Source: CAVVYA01 sp963752345 (GTDB lineage: Bacteria; Pseudomonadota; Alphaproteobacteria; SMXQ01). Taken from it: 64,000 nt of DNA. Positions 26,270 to 35,642 of this stretch are shown one piece after another. Numbering within the stretch: position 1 is the stretch's first letter; each line of letters opens with the position of its first letter. The translations under genes were made by a program, and so were the position numbers. The notes under the pieces are model-generated. The model saw only the letters and a list, made by a program, of their open reading frames with translations, did no database searches and had not been told where the DNA came from. The stretch covers positions 62,001-126,000 of the forward strand of contig CAVVYA010000006.1 of assembly GCA_963752345.1 (NCBI GenBank), written 5' to 3'.

Positions 26270-27211
26270 TGAAGCCGAATGGCAAATCCTGGTCGCTGCC
26301 GGTCCGTTCGATTGCCCACACCGTCATCGAAGTGTCGGATCTGGCGCGCGCCCGGGCGTTCTATGGTGAACGGCTGGGGTTGCGCGCCGTGAGCGAGAAC
26401 TGGCCCGACGATGGGGAGGTCTGCCTGCCTTGCCCATCGGGCCAGCGCTTGATCCTGCGCCAGGCGGCGCAGCCGCGCACTTTGCCGGACACTGCCGTTC
26501 ATCAGGCCTATCGCGCCACGCCGGCGGGCATCGGGCGCATCGTGCAATCGCTCGCCGCCGATTCGATCACCGTGCATCGCTACCACGAAGACCGTCCGGC
26601 CGAGCAGCGCCGACAATTGCTATTTCGCCGATCCGGATGGCAACCGTATTCAGTTGGTGGCGAAGGGGCACGGTGGCGAGCCGGGCGTGCTCGGCATCGA
26701 CCACACCGCGGTGCTGGCCTCGGACATGGAGTGGATCGAGGAATTCTACGGCGACCGGCTCGGCCTCGCCGTCGATCATCGGGTCGGCTGGAACACCGGC
26801 GATTACGTCCGTGCGCGTGCCTGGGGCGAAGGCAAAGAGGACATGGCGCCCGGCACCCGGCGATGGGACGAGCGCTACCGCGACATCCCCGGCGGCAAGC
26901 CGGGACAGGGCCGCCGCGTGGCGCGCGCCAACCTTCAGGTCTATTACCAGATGGGCGACGCGGTGCTCGGCGTCTATATGGCGCTCGCCCATGTGCAGGA
27001 GCCGCCGCCGCGCCAGGCCAAGGGCAGCCCGCGCACCGCCTATTGGACCGATCGCGCGACCATCGAGCGCACGGCGGCGCTGCTCGAGGATGCGCGCATC
27101 GCCGCCCTCGGGCCGGTGCAGCACCCGAGCAAGTCCGCCATCGCCGAGTCGCTCTATTTCCGCGATCCGTGCGGCAATTTCATCGAGCTTTGCGCCGGGG
27201 CCGGCGCATGA
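26269..27211 (+). CDS. Two-domain VOC protein, one frameshift
   Basis: About 313 residues after repair. The start overlaps the preceding stop by one base (TGATG). Domain one has SIAHTVIEVSDLARARAFYG and, after a +1 shift near 26605, DNCYFADPDGNRIQLVAKG. Domain two begins GIDHTAVLASDMEWIEEFYG and ends SLYFRDPCGNFIELCAG, both with intact metal histidine and glutamate. Two-module VOC proteins include extradiol ring-cleaving dioxygenases such as BphC types, so a ring-cleavage role is possible. The stop overlaps the next M24-like gene as ATGA. Confidence 0.75.
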
Positions 27212-28449
27212 GGGACGAGGCGGTCAACGACGAGCCTTATCCGCTGCCGCGCTTCTCGCTGGCCGAGCGCGACCGGCGCTGGGCCGCGGTGCGCAGGCTG
27301 ATGGCCGCGCGCGGCATCGACGTCATCGTCGCGCCGCACAACACCGGCCACTCGATGGATTTTCAGGCCGACGCCCGCTACCTGACCCATTGCGGCGGCG
27401 GCGGCGACGCGGATATCGCCGCGGTGTTTCCGCTTCAAGGCGACGTGACGGCGATCGCCACCTCCGCCGTGCCGCGCTGGACGCCCAAGGTGCAGAACTG
27501 GACCGCCGACGTGCGCGAGGCGCGGCGCGACTACGGCAAGCAGATCGTCGCGCGCATCCGCGAGCTCGGGTTGAAAAAGCCGCGCATCGGCATCAGCGGC
27601 CTGGGCGACATCGGCGGCACCCGCTCGCCGGAAGGCCTGATTCTTTATGGCACCTGGAAGCGCATCCGCGACGGCTTTCCCGACAGCGAGATCGTCGATG
27701 CGACCGACATCCTGGCCAGCGTGCGCGACATCAAGAGCGCGGAAGAGGTCGCCTGCCTGACCAAGGCGGTGCAGATCATCGAGAAGGGCTACGAGGCGGA
27801 AGTGGCGGCGGCGCGCGCCGGCGCCATCGACTGGGAAGTCTGGGCCGCCACCCAATACGGCCTGCTCAAGCACGGCTCCGAGGCGCCGATCCATTGCAAC
27901 TGGATCTCCGGCCCCAACGTGGTGCGCACGCTGACGCGGCCGACTTTCCGCGTGCTCGGGCGTGGCGATCTCATCATCAACGAGCTGGAAGCCTGCTGGA
28001 TCGGCTACCAGGCGCAAGGCGTGCAGCCGGTCTTCGTCGAGGAGGCGAGCGCCGTGCATCGCGAGCTGATCAAGATTCAGCGCGAGGTGTTCAATGAGGT
28101 GCTTGCGGCGACCAAGCCCGGCACCACGCTCGGGCTGCTATCCCAGGTGGCGGACAAGGCGGTCGAGCGGATGGCGCCGAAGAGCGGCGTCGCGGCGGGC
28201 GCCAAGGCGCGTCTCACCATGCACGGCAAGGGCGCGGGCGACGACGGCCCGATCATCACCAGCACCGCGCGCGATCCGCGCCAGCTCGCCTACGAAATTC
28301 AGGAGAACATGACCTTCACCTTCAAGCCCTCGGTCAGCACGGCGGACGGTTCGTCGATCTGCACCTGGGGCGACACGGTGGTGGTGACGCCCAGCGGCGG
28401 ACGGCGGCTCGGTACCCGGCCGCACGATCTGGCGGTGTCGGGATCCTAG
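27208..28449 (+). CDS. M24-fold (creatinase-like) protein B, metal ligands lost
   Basis: A 413-residue intact paralogue of the 23674 protein. The N-terminal creatinase domain spans about 1-170 and the pita-bread domain 190-400. Compared with M24 peptidases, the two aspartate ligands correspond to E259 (INELEACW) and Q270 (GYQAQ). The histidine H339 is kept (MHGKGAG). The two glutamates are K373 (TFKP) and G388 (WGDT). It should therefore not be a metallopeptidase, though DMSP lyase and creatinase show that the fold can have other activities. The start overlaps the VOC stop (ATGA), and the stop is followed by the ABC binding-protein gene 50 bases on. Confidence 0.85.
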   Translation: MRDEAVNDEPYPLPRFSLAERDRRWAAVRRLMAARGIDVIVAPHNTGHSMDFQADARYLTHCGGGGDADIAAVFPLQGDVTAIATSAVPRWTPKVQNWTADVREARRDYGKQIVARIRELGLKKPRIGISGLGDIGGTRSPEGLILYGTWKRIRDGFPDSEIVDATDILASVRDIKSAEEVACLTKAVQIIEKGYEAEVAAARAGAIDWEVWAATQYGLLKHGSEAPIHCNWISGPNVVRTLTRPTFRVLGRGDLIINELEACWIGYQAQGVQPVFVEEASAVHRELIKIQREVFNEVLAATKPGTTLGLLSQVADKAVERMAPKSGVAAGAKARLTMHGKGAGDDGPIITSTARDPRQLAYEIQENMTFTFKPSVSTADGSSICTWGDTVVVTPSGGRRLGTRPHDLAVSGS

Positions 28450-28499
28450 CAATAGACGTCGCGTCGCGTGAGTGAACGGCGATTTTGGGGGAGGCTGAA

Positions 28500-29858
28500 A
28501 TGACGGCGCACGGAATTCGGATGATGACGTTGGCGTTGGCCGGGCTCGCGTTGACGGCCTTGCCGCTCGGCGCGGCGGATCTGCCGAAAGCGACCCAGAA
28601 GATGCTGACCGATACCAAGCTGCCCGAAACGATCCTGAGCGGCCTCGACAAGGAACTGGAGATGCCGGCGGACTGGGTCGCGGGCGCGCAGAAGGAAAAA
28701 CTGCTACGCGTTTCCGGCACCTGGGATCTCGAGCAGTTCAATGCCTTCATCAAGCCGTTCCAAGAGCGCTACCCATTCATCGACGTCAAATATTCACGCG
28801 GCACCCGTTTCGACCGGGTCACCAAGCCGCTGCTCGCCTACAAGACCGGCCGCATCGTCTCCGACGTGATCTCCGGCGTCGGCGCCGAGTTCGACATCTT
28901 CAAGGAGATCGGCGCGGTCGAGAACCTGTCGGGCCTGCCGAACTGGAACAACGTGCCGGCGAACATGCAGCAGAAGGAGGGCTGGTGGGTCGGCCAGCGG
29001 CTGCGCTACTGGTGCATGTCCTACAACACCCAGCGCATCAGCAAGGACAAGCTGCCGAAGACCTGGGATGACCTGATCGGCAACCCGGCGCTCAGCAACA
29101 AGAAGCTCGGCATGGGAAACCGCCCGAACCTGTGGCTGCTCCCCATGTGGGAGACGAAAGGCGAGGACTGGACGCGAAACTACTCCGAGAAGCTGTTCGC
29201 CACCAACAAGCCGCAGTTGCGCAAGGAGGGCATGAACGCGTTGATCGAGCTCGCCATCGCCGGCGAGTTCGATGTGGCGCTGCCTTCGGCGGAATACCGC
29301 ACCAAGCAGCTCATGGACAAGGGCGCGCCGATCGCCTGGCATTGCCCCGAGCCGGTGCCGATGACGATCTCGGAAATGATCGTTCTCAAGGGCGGCAATA
29401 CCAATACCTCCTTCATGTTCGTCAATTGGTTCCTCTCCAAGGAAGGCCAGGTGTCGCAGTTCGCCGCCGACCAGGCGCCGCCGGTGCACAAGGACCTGCA
29501 GACTCGCGAATTCCTCGCTTTCCCGGAGGAGATCCTCGGCCGGCCGATTGCTTTCCTTGAGCCCCATATCCTGGAGCACGACCTCGAGAAGCTGGTCAAG
29601 TTCTGGGACCCGCTGTGGTACAGCGGCATGGGGCTGAAGCTGCAGATCGTCAACGCGACGCTCGACGAGGTCGCCAAGGGCGCCGTCAAGTTCGCCGTCA
29701 AGGGCACGGCGCAGACCGCGCGGGTGAGCGACGAGCGCACGCGCGTCGCCGTCAACGGCGAGGCGGTCGAAACCACCGATCTCAAAGCCGGCATGACTTG
29801 TGAGATCACCTATGCCGGCAACAATCAAGATGCGACACGTATCGAGTGCAAGCAATGA
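28500..29858 (+). CDS. ABC transporter substrate-binding protein (Fe3+/sulfate-type) with extra C-terminal domain
   Basis: A 452-residue exported protein. GGGGAGG precedes ATG 28500; a TTG five codons earlier overlaps that site and was rejected. The signal ends near LGAADLPK. The bilobal domain reaches about residue 385, with LRVSGTWDLEQFNAFIKPFQ, MSYNTQRISKDKLPKTWDDL and MFVNWFLSKEGQVSQF, typical of iron/2-aminoethylphosphonate binding proteins. The last 60 residues (VKFAVKGTAQTARVSDERTR...DLKAGMTCEITYAGN) form a separate beta-rich module with a cysteine pair, not found in the paralogues. It is followed at 36 bases by a fused permease, so it is the likely cognate receptor. Confidence 0.85.
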   Translation: MTAHGIRMMTLALAGLALTALPLGAADLPKATQKMLTDTKLPETILSGLDKELEMPADWVAGAQKEKLLRVSGTWDLEQFNAFIKPFQERYPFIDVKYSRGTRFDRVTKPLLAYKTGRIVSDVISGVGAEFDIFKEIGAVENLSGLPNWNNVPANMQQKEGWWVGQRLRYWCMSYNTQRISKDKLPKTWDDLIGNPALSNKKLGMGNRPNLWLLPMWETKGEDWTRNYSEKLFATNKPQLRKEGMNALIELAIAGEFDVALPSAEYRTKQLMDKGAPIAWHCPEPVPMTISEMIVLKGGNTNTSFMFVNWFLSKEGQVSQFAADQAPPVHKDLQTREFLAFPEEILGRPIAFLEPHILEHDLEKLVKFWDPLWYSGMGLKLQIVNATLDEVAKGAVKFAVKGTAQTARVSDERTRVAVNGEAVETTDLKAGMTCEITYAGNNQDATRIECKQ

Positions 29859-29894
29859 GGCACGGGTGAGTTCGCGCCGCGTCATGGTCGCTGA

Positions 29895-31664
29895 ATGACG
29901 ACGATCAGCGAGGCGCCGGCCCAGCGCGCGTTTTCCGCCATGCAACGCCGGCTGCAGGTCCGCGGCCTGTGGAACTGGGTCGTGTTCGTCGTGGTTGCGG
30001 CTCTCGTCCTCACGCCGCTCACGTTCCTGATCCTCGGCAGTTTCTCCACCGCCAAGATTCCGACCGACTTCACCTCGTCGCAGATGGGCTGGTCGAACTA
30101 CGTCGAGGTGTGGTCCGATCCGGACATCGTCAACGTGGTCGGCAACACCCTGATCTATGTGATCGGCACCGCTGCCATCAGCATCTCGCTTGCCGTCGCC
30201 CTGGCCTGGCTGGTCGAGCGCACCGATATTCCCGGCAAGATCTGGATCTATGCCGGCGTGCCTATGACGCTGGCCATGCCGGGCATGCTGCAGGCCATGG
30301 CCTGGGTCCTGCTGCTCAGCCCGCGCATCGGCTACATCAACAGGTTCTTCATGAACCTTTTCGGCCTCGAGGAGCCGCCGTTCGACGTTTATAGCCTGGG
30401 CGGCATGATCCTGGTGGAGGGATTGCGCCTGGTGCCGACCGCGTTTCTCATGCTGCTGCCGCTGCTGCGCGCCATGGATCCGGCGCTGGAGGAGGCCGCC
30501 GCCACGTCCGGCGCCCATCCGCGCTCGGCGTTGCGCAAGATCACACTCAGCCTGATGCTGCCCGGCGTCGTCGCGGTGACGATCTACCAGTCGATGACGG
30601 CGCTCGAAGCCTTCGAAGTCCCGGGCATTCTCGGTCTGCCGGCGAACATCCATGTGTTCGCCACCAAGATCTACGCCATCCTCAATTCGGTCTCCGGCCT
30701 GCCCGCCTATGGCAAGGCCAACGCCCTGGCGATGCTCTATATCGTCTTCGCCCTGGTCGCGACCTGGTTCTATTCCCGCCTGATCTCGCGCTCCGAGCGT
30801 TTCACCGTGATCACCGGCAAGGGTTACCAGCCGCGCGTGCTGAAGCTCGGCCCCTGGCGCTGGCTGGCTTTCGCCCTGGTTATCCTGTTCCTGCTGTTCT
30901 CGATCATCCTGCCCTTCCTCGTGCTGCTCTACGTCTCGTTCCTGCCTTACCTGCAGGCGCCGTCGCTCGCCGCGCTCAAGACCATGAACTGGAAGAACTA
31001 CGAGCTTCTGTGGAACACGCCGCTTATGGCGACGGTGCTCAAGAACACGATTCTCATGGTGCTGATCACCTCGACGGCGACCGTGGTGCTGTCCTTCCTG
31101 GTCGCCATGGTGGTGGTGCGCTCGAAGTTCGCCGGCCGCAACGTGCTCGATCAGCTCGCCTTCCTGCCGCACGCCATTCCCGGCATCGTCATGGGCCTCG
31201 CCTTCCTGTGGGTTTTCCTGCAGGGCACCCTCTTCGGAATCGAAATCCATGGCGGCATCTGGGCGATCTCGATCGCCTTCACGGTCGGCTTCATGTCCTA
31301 CGGCACGCGCGCGATGAACGCGGCGCTGTTGCAGTTGCACAAGGATCTGGAGGATGCGGCCAAGGTCTCCGGCGCCAATCACTGGCGCACCATGCTGCGC
31401 ATCGTCTATCCGCTGATGATTCCGACTTTCGTCGGCGTGTGGATCTGGGTGATGCTGCACGCCATCCGCCAGGCCGGCAAGCCGCTGATTCTTTACGAGG
31501 GCGACGAGAATCAGGTGCTCGCCATCATCATCTGGAACATGTGGGACGAGGGCCACATCACCCAGGTCGGCGCCGCCGGCGCGGTGCTCATCCTGTTCCT
31601 GCTGCTCATGACCATTGCGGTCAGGATGCTCAGCCGGCGGCGCGGCGCCTCGATGCGCGACTGA
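29895..31664 (+). CDS. ABC transporter permease with two fused membrane domains (SfuB/PhnV-type)
   Basis: A 589-residue inner-membrane protein with about 12 helices. It contains two BPD_transp_1 domains, each with the EAA loop that docks the ATPase: LEEAAATSGAHPRSALRKIT near residue 200 and LEDAAKVSGANHWRTMLRIV near 490. A soluble connector of about 40 residues joins them. This fused arrangement is typical of iron(III), thiamine and phosphonate importers. It likely serves the binding protein just upstream. The cognate ATPase is not adjacent; the only one in the window is at 58339. A second, divergent fused permease lies at 52637 on the other strand. Confidence 0.92.
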   Translation: MTTISEAPAQRAFSAMQRRLQVRGLWNWVVFVVVAALVLTPLTFLILGSFSTAKIPTDFTSSQMGWSNYVEVWSDPDIVNVVGNTLIYVIGTAAISISLAVALAWLVERTDIPGKIWIYAGVPMTLAMPGMLQAMAWVLLLSPRIGYINRFFMNLFGLEEPPFDVYSLGGMILVEGLRLVPTAFLMLLPLLRAMDPALEEAAATSGAHPRSALRKITLSLMLPGVVAVTIYQSMTALEAFEVPGILGLPANIHVFATKIYAILNSVSGLPAYGKANALAMLYIVFALVATWFYSRLISRSERFTVITGKGYQPRVLKLGPWRWLAFALVILFLLFSIILPFLVLLYVSFLPYLQAPSLAALKTMNWKNYELLWNTPLMATVLKNTILMVLITSTATVVLSFLVAMVVVRSKFAGRNVLDQLAFLPHAIPGIVMGLAFLWVFLQGTLFGIEIHGGIWAISIAFTVGFMSYGTRAMNAALLQLHKDLEDAAKVSGANHWRTMLRIVYPLMIPTFVGVWIWVMLHAIRQAGKPLILYEGDENQVLAIIIWNMWDEGHITQVGAAGAVLILFLLLMTIAVRMLSRRRGASMRD

Positions 31665-31764
31665 CCGCGCGGCCGCGGCGGCAAGCCGCCTTGCCAAGCC
31701 ATGGCGATCGGAAGTATGCAAGGTTATCGCCTCGCCAGAGGGCGGATAAATCCGGGAGGCTTCC

Positions 31765-32805
31765 ATGCGTCTGCATTCGCTGGTCATCATCGGCATCGTT
31801 CTCGCACCGGCTGCGGTGGCGGCCGATCCGATCGCCGATTTCTATCGCGACAAGACTGTCACCATGTATGTGCCGGTCAGCAGCGGCGGCGACTACGACC
31901 AGCGCGCCCGCCTCACGGCGCGCCATATCGGCAAGCATCTGCCCGGCCAGCCTACGACGGTGACCAAGAATATGCCGGGCGGCAGTGGTCTTACCTTGCC
32001 GAATTGGGTGCAGAACGTCGCACCGCGCGATGGCACGGTGCTGCAGATCGTGCTGCAAAACATGCCGTTTCATCAGGCGACCGGCGGCAACGGCGTGCGC
32101 TTCGATGTGCGCGAGTGGGCTTGGGTCGGCAATACGACCAAATCGCCCAACGTGATCGCGGTATGGCATACCACCGGCATCAAGAGCATCGAGGAGACGA
32201 CGAAGCGCGAGGTCGTGCTCGGCGCGCCCGGCGCCAATACCCGCGCCGTATTCAACGCGCTGGCGCTCAACGTCGTGATCGGCTCCAAATTCAAGTTCAT
32301 CGTCGCCTATCCCGGCGGCAACGATGTCAATCTGGCCATGGAACGCGGCGAGGTCGACGGCCGGCATAATTCCTGGGCCTCCTGGGTCAGCACCCATCCC
32401 AACTGGATCAAGGAGGGCAAGATCGTGCCGCTGGTGCAGATCGGCCTCGAACGTCACCCGGATCTCAGGGACGTGCCGCTGCTCATCGACCTCGCGCGCA
32501 CCGACGAGGACCGCGCGGTCATGGGCCTGCTCGCGGCGGACACCGCGATCTCGCGGCCGTTCTCCACCACGCCCGGAGTGCCGGCCGAGCGGGTGCAGGC
32601 GCTGCGCCGCGCCTTCGACGCCACGGTCCTGGACAAGGACTTCATCGCCGAAGCGGATAAGGCCGGCGCCGACCTCAGCCCCTCCACGGGCGAGGAGGTG
32701 CAGGCCGTGGTCGAGCAGATCGTCGCCACGCCGCGGCCTATCCTCGATCGCGTGTCGCAGATTTTCTCGATCAAAGTCGATGGCGCGGAGAGCAAGCGTC
32801 CATGA
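31765..32805 (+). CDS. TTT substrate-binding protein
   Basis: A 346-residue TctC/Bug-type periplasmic protein. GGGAGG precedes the ATG, the signal peptide is MRLHSLVIIGIVLAPAAVAA. Motifs: DFYRDKTVTMYVPVSSGGDYD (glycine loop), NMPGGSGLTLPNWVQNVAPR, PGGNDVNLAMERGEVDGRHNS. It resembles 22393 more than the triplet at 43931-47215. Its last codon overlaps the SDR start (ATGA), so binding protein and dehydrogenase are coupled, which suggests the imported carboxylate or its product is the SDR substrate. Confidence 0.88.
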   Translation: MRLHSLVIIGIVLAPAAVAADPIADFYRDKTVTMYVPVSSGGDYDQRARLTARHIGKHLPGQPTTVTKNMPGGSGLTLPNWVQNVAPRDGTVLQIVLQNMPFHQATGGNGVRFDVREWAWVGNTTKSPNVIAVWHTTGIKSIEETTKREVVLGAPGANTRAVFNALALNVVIGSKFKFIVAYPGGNDVNLAMERGEVDGRHNSWASWVSTHPNWIKEGKIVPLVQIGLERHPDLRDVPLLIDLARTDEDRAVMGLLAADTAISRPFSTTPGVPAERVQALRRAFDATVLDKDFIAEADKAGADLSPSTGEEVQAVVEQIVATPRPILDRVSQIFSIKVDGAESKRP

Positions 32806-33547
32806 CCAGCCAAACCGTCATGGTTACCGGCGCGGGCAGCGGCATCGGGCTGTCCTGCGCGCTGCGGCTGCTGGCCGACGGCGCCAAGGTCGCGGCCGTC
32901 GACATCAATACCCTGCCGGCCGCGCTCGCGCGCGCCGGGCAAAACGGCGCGCTGCTGCCGCTCACCGTCGACGTCTCCTCGCTCGAGCAATGCCGCGACG
33001 CCGTGGCGCGCACGGTCGAGACCTTCGGCCGACTCGACGCGCTGTGCCATTTCGCGGCGATCCATTCGACGCGCACGTGGGAGGAGGTTTCGGGCGAGGA
33101 ATTCGCCCGCGTGCTCGAGGTCAATGTGATCGGCTCGTTCCATATGGCCAAGGCGGCGGCCGAGCACATGAAGACGCACGGCGGCGGCGCCATCGTGCTG
33201 ACCTCCTCGGGCTCGATCAAGGTGAGCGGGGTGGGCGGCGGCAGCGGCCGTGGCGGGCCGGCCTACGTCACGTCGAAGGCGGCGATCAACGGCCTGAGCC
33301 TGGCGCTCGCCCGTTCGCTCGGCCGCTACAATATCCGGGTCAACACCGTCAGTCCGGGCGCGACCGAGACGCCGATGATCGCGGATTACACCGATGCGTC
33401 GCGCGAGGCCGCCGCCAACCGCTCGTTCCTCGGGCGCATCGGCCAGCCGGACGACGTGGCCGACGTCGCGCGCTTCCTGATCTCGGACGCGGCACGCTTC
33501 GTTACCGGCGAAGTCATCAGCGTGTCAGCGGCGGTGGCAGCGTTTAG
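32802..33547 (+). CDS. Short-chain dehydrogenase/reductase (SDR), frameshift at the extreme 3' end
   Basis: About 247 residues. The NAD(P) motif VTGAGSGIGLSC, the catalytic serine in LTSSGSIKV and tyrosine/lysine in PAYVTSKAAINGL, and the PG signature VNTVSPGATETPM are all intact. The end should read GEVISVSGGGSV and stop at 33545-33547, but a small indel near 33525 (two extra bases, TG, or one missing) sends the given frame on through a palindromic repeat to a stop at 33701. I take the short end as real because it is the normal SDR C-terminus. Start overlaps the preceding TTT gene (ATGA). Confidence 0.82.
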
Positions 33548-33613
33548 GTTGCGTCCGCCGGCGCGACCCTATCCACTTTCCGGAACACGATGCGTGCGGT
33601 CAAGACCACAGGG

Positions 33614-33716
33614 CTTAGAGCGTTTTCCGCCGAAGTGGAAGCCGGTTCGGCGTAGAAAACGCGATTTAGTCGAGACTTCAGAGCATGGTCCGGATCGATA
33701 GAAGCGGACATGCTCT
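33614..33716. repeat. Palindromic intergenic repeat (two hairpins)
   Basis: The first hairpin: GCGTTTTC-c-GCCGAA (33620-33634) with TTCGGC-gta-GAAAACGC (33646-33662). The second: GAGCATG (33681-33687) with CATGCTC (33709-33715). Core sequences such as AAGTGGAAGCCGG and GAGCATGGTCCGG resemble abundant alphaproteobacterial interspersed repeats. It separates the SDR gene from the phosphoesterase gene and may act as a transcript end or mRNA stabiliser. Confidence 0.6.
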
Positions 33717-33742
33717 CGGCGGCTGCGGACGAAGCAAATGTC

Positions 33743-34204
33743 ATGACGAGGATCGGCATCATCTCGGATACCCACGGGCTTCTGCGCCCGGAGGCGGCGG
33801 AGAAGCTCGCGAACGTCGACCAGATTATTCATGCCGGCGATATCGGCAGCGCCGACGTGATCGCGGGACTGCGGAAAATAGCTCCCGTCGTGGCGATCAG
33901 AGGGAATAACGACAAAGGTGAATGGGCGTCGGATATTCCGGCCGAGGCTGTCGTGACGCTCGGCGGCCGGCTGATCTACGTGCTGCACAATATCGACGAA
34001 CTGGACCTCGACCCCGCGGCAGCCGGATTCGATGTGGTCGTTTCCGGTCATTCGCACCGGCCGGGGGCCGAGACCAAGGACGGCGTGCTCTACCTCAACC
34101 CGGGCAGCGCGGGGCCGCGGCGGTTCACGCTGCCTATCGCACTGGCGCTGCTCGAACTGACGGAGGATGCCGTTCGGCCGCACATCTATGAGATCGTCTC
34201 ATGA
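33743..34204 (+). CDS. YfcE/MJ0936-family metallophosphoesterase
   Basis: A 153-residue compact phosphodiesterase. The start at 33743 begins MTRIGIISDTHGLLRPEA; an upstream in-frame ATG at 33710 lies inside the repeat and was rejected. Metal ligands are in SDTHG, HAGDIGS, RGNND and SGHSHRPGAE, all present. Members hydrolyse phosphodiesters with Mn or Ni; the physiological substrate is unknown. It has no evident link to the catabolic genes and is probably a housekeeping gene that separates two modules. Confidence 0.88.
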   Translation: MTRIGIISDTHGLLRPEAAEKLANVDQIIHAGDIGSADVIAGLRKIAPVVAIRGNNDKGEWASDIPAEAVVTLGGRLIYVLHNIDELDLDPAAAGFDVVVSGHSHRPGAETKDGVLYLNPGSAGPRRFTLPIALALLELTEDAVRPHIYEIVS

Positions 34205-34493
34205 GCTTGCCCGCGATTGGCAAGGCGACCTGATCGACGCCGGTAGGGTTCCGCTGTCTTGTCCTGATACTCCTGCATCTCCTCAGCCTGGGAGGCGAAA
34301 TATTTTTTGAGCAAATGCCTGACGAACCGACGCCGAATTCCCATGCCAGCCTGCCGGCTTCCGTTTTATAGTTCGGTATTGATCGATTAGACCCATCGCC
34401 CTCGTTGCAGAGGGTCGGTCACACTGTTCATCGACACAGAGAGGGCGGCGACCGCCGTCCCTCGCCATGAGAAAAGACAAGCGGGAGGTTAAG

Positions 34494-35642
34494 ATGCGTC
34501 GTATCGGTCCGAGCGCCCAGGTGAGCAGGCGCGTGGTGTTGACCGCGGGGGCGGCGTTGGGATGGGCCCTGATGGGCCGCGCCGCTTTCGCACAGGCGCA
34601 GGCTCCGGCGGAGCTTCGGCGCACGGCGCCGGCCGATTGGAAGCAGGATTGGGAGCGCACCGTCGCCGCCGCCAAGAAAGAGGGCGAGCTGGTGATTTCC
34701 GGTCCATCGGGGCGCGGCTGGCGCGATGCCTTGATGGAATTCCAGAAGACCTACCCCGAGATCGCCGTGAAAATCACGCCCTCGGCCGGCCGCGAATTCT
34801 GGCCGCGCCTGATCAAGGAGCGCGAGATCGGTCAGTATCTCTGGGATCTGCGCGTCGGCGGCAGCGACAACAATACCCATATGCTGCGCCGCCAGGGCTT
34901 TTTCGCGCCGGTTCGCGATGTTCTGATCCTGCCCGAGGTGCTTGACGATAACGCCTGGTATGGCGGCATCGACGGCCTGTTCAACGATACCGACAAGCGC
35001 TACCTGCTGACCTTCGCGATGTACGAGCAGGGCATGGCGCACTACAACAAGAAGTTCATCAAGGGGCCGGTGACCCTCGACGATCTCGTGAAGCCGGAAT
35101 ACTTCGGCAAGATATCCATGGCCGATCCGCGCGGCGGCTCGTCGCTCTCCACCACCGCTGTGATCCTGAAATTCAAGGGCGAGGATTTCGTCAAGAAGCT
35201 GATGGTCGATCAGAAGCCGGTGATCACCAAGGAGCCGCGCCAGCAGATGCAGTGGCTGACCTCGGGACGCTATCCGGTCACCTTCGGCCTGCCGACCGCC
35301 GCCATGGTGGAATATGCCGGGCGCGGCGCCAGCGTCGAGGAGTTCGGCAAGGTCGAGGGCCCGATCGCCTGGTCCCAGGGGGTGGGCGGGGCTAGCCTGC
35401 TCACTCAGGCGCCGCACCCCAATGCCGCCAAGCTGTTTTTGAACTGGATCCTGACCAAGGACGTGCAGGAGAAGATCATGAACCACGTCAAGCTCAACAG
35501 CCGGCACAAGCAGGTCACGATCTACGACCCGGAAAACGAGATCGACACATCGAAACTATCGGAATCGGTGGGCTCGCAAAGCGAGGAGATCACCGAATAT
35601 CAGGACCGGGCGGCGAAGCTGCTGCAGCAGATCATGAATTAG
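34494..35642 (+). CDS. ABC transporter substrate-binding protein (Fe3+-type), paralogue 1 of 3
   Basis: A 382-residue periplasmic protein. GGAGG lies five bases before the ATG at 34494; an upstream ATG nine codons earlier is less likely. The signal has SRRVVLTAGAALGWALMGRAAFA, a twin-arginine type. The mature protein begins ADWKQDWERTVAAAKKEGEL, contains YPEIAVKITPSAGREFWPRL, ISMADPRGG, and HPNAAKLFLNWILTKDVQ. The C-terminal Q/E-rich region SQSEEITEYQDRAAKLLQQ is shared with paralogues at 50384 (minus) and 54861, which conserve WKQDW, EFWPR, YLWDLRVGG and SGRYPVTFG-like motifs. No permease lies next to it. Confidence 0.88.
   Translation: MRRIGPSAQVSRRVVLTAGAALGWALMGRAAFAQAQAPAELRRTAPADWKQDWERTVAAAKKEGELVISGPSGRGWRDALMEFQKTYPEIAVKITPSAGREFWPRLIKEREIGQYLWDLRVGGSDNNTHMLRRQGFFAPVRDVLILPEVLDDNAWYGGIDGLFNDTDKRYLLTFAMYEQGMAHYNKKFIKGPVTLDDLVKPEYFGKISMADPRGGSSLSTTAVILKFKGEDFVKKLMVDQKPVITKEPRQQMQWLTSGRYPVTFGLPTAAMVEYAGRGASVEEFGKVEGPIAWSQGVGGASLLTQAPHPNAAKLFLNWILTKDVQEKIMNHVKLNSRHKQVTIYDPENEIDTSKLSESVGSQSEEITEYQDRAAKLLQQIMN

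Noticed and set aside
24530..26610. Programmed ribosomal frameshifting in the VOC/M24 genes
   Set aside because: No slippery heptamer or downstream structure was evident, and shifts of the same sign occur in many unrelated genes.
23674..28449. DMSP lyase (DddP) as identity of the M24-like pair
   Set aside because: DddP needs the metal ligands that are missing here. Only the fold is shared.
28794..31796. A 1000-codon open frame on the minus strand
   Set aside because: It lies opposite an ABC binding protein and permease with clear homology. Its translation is an Arg/His/Gln-rich mirror of GC-rich codons, with no recognisable domain.
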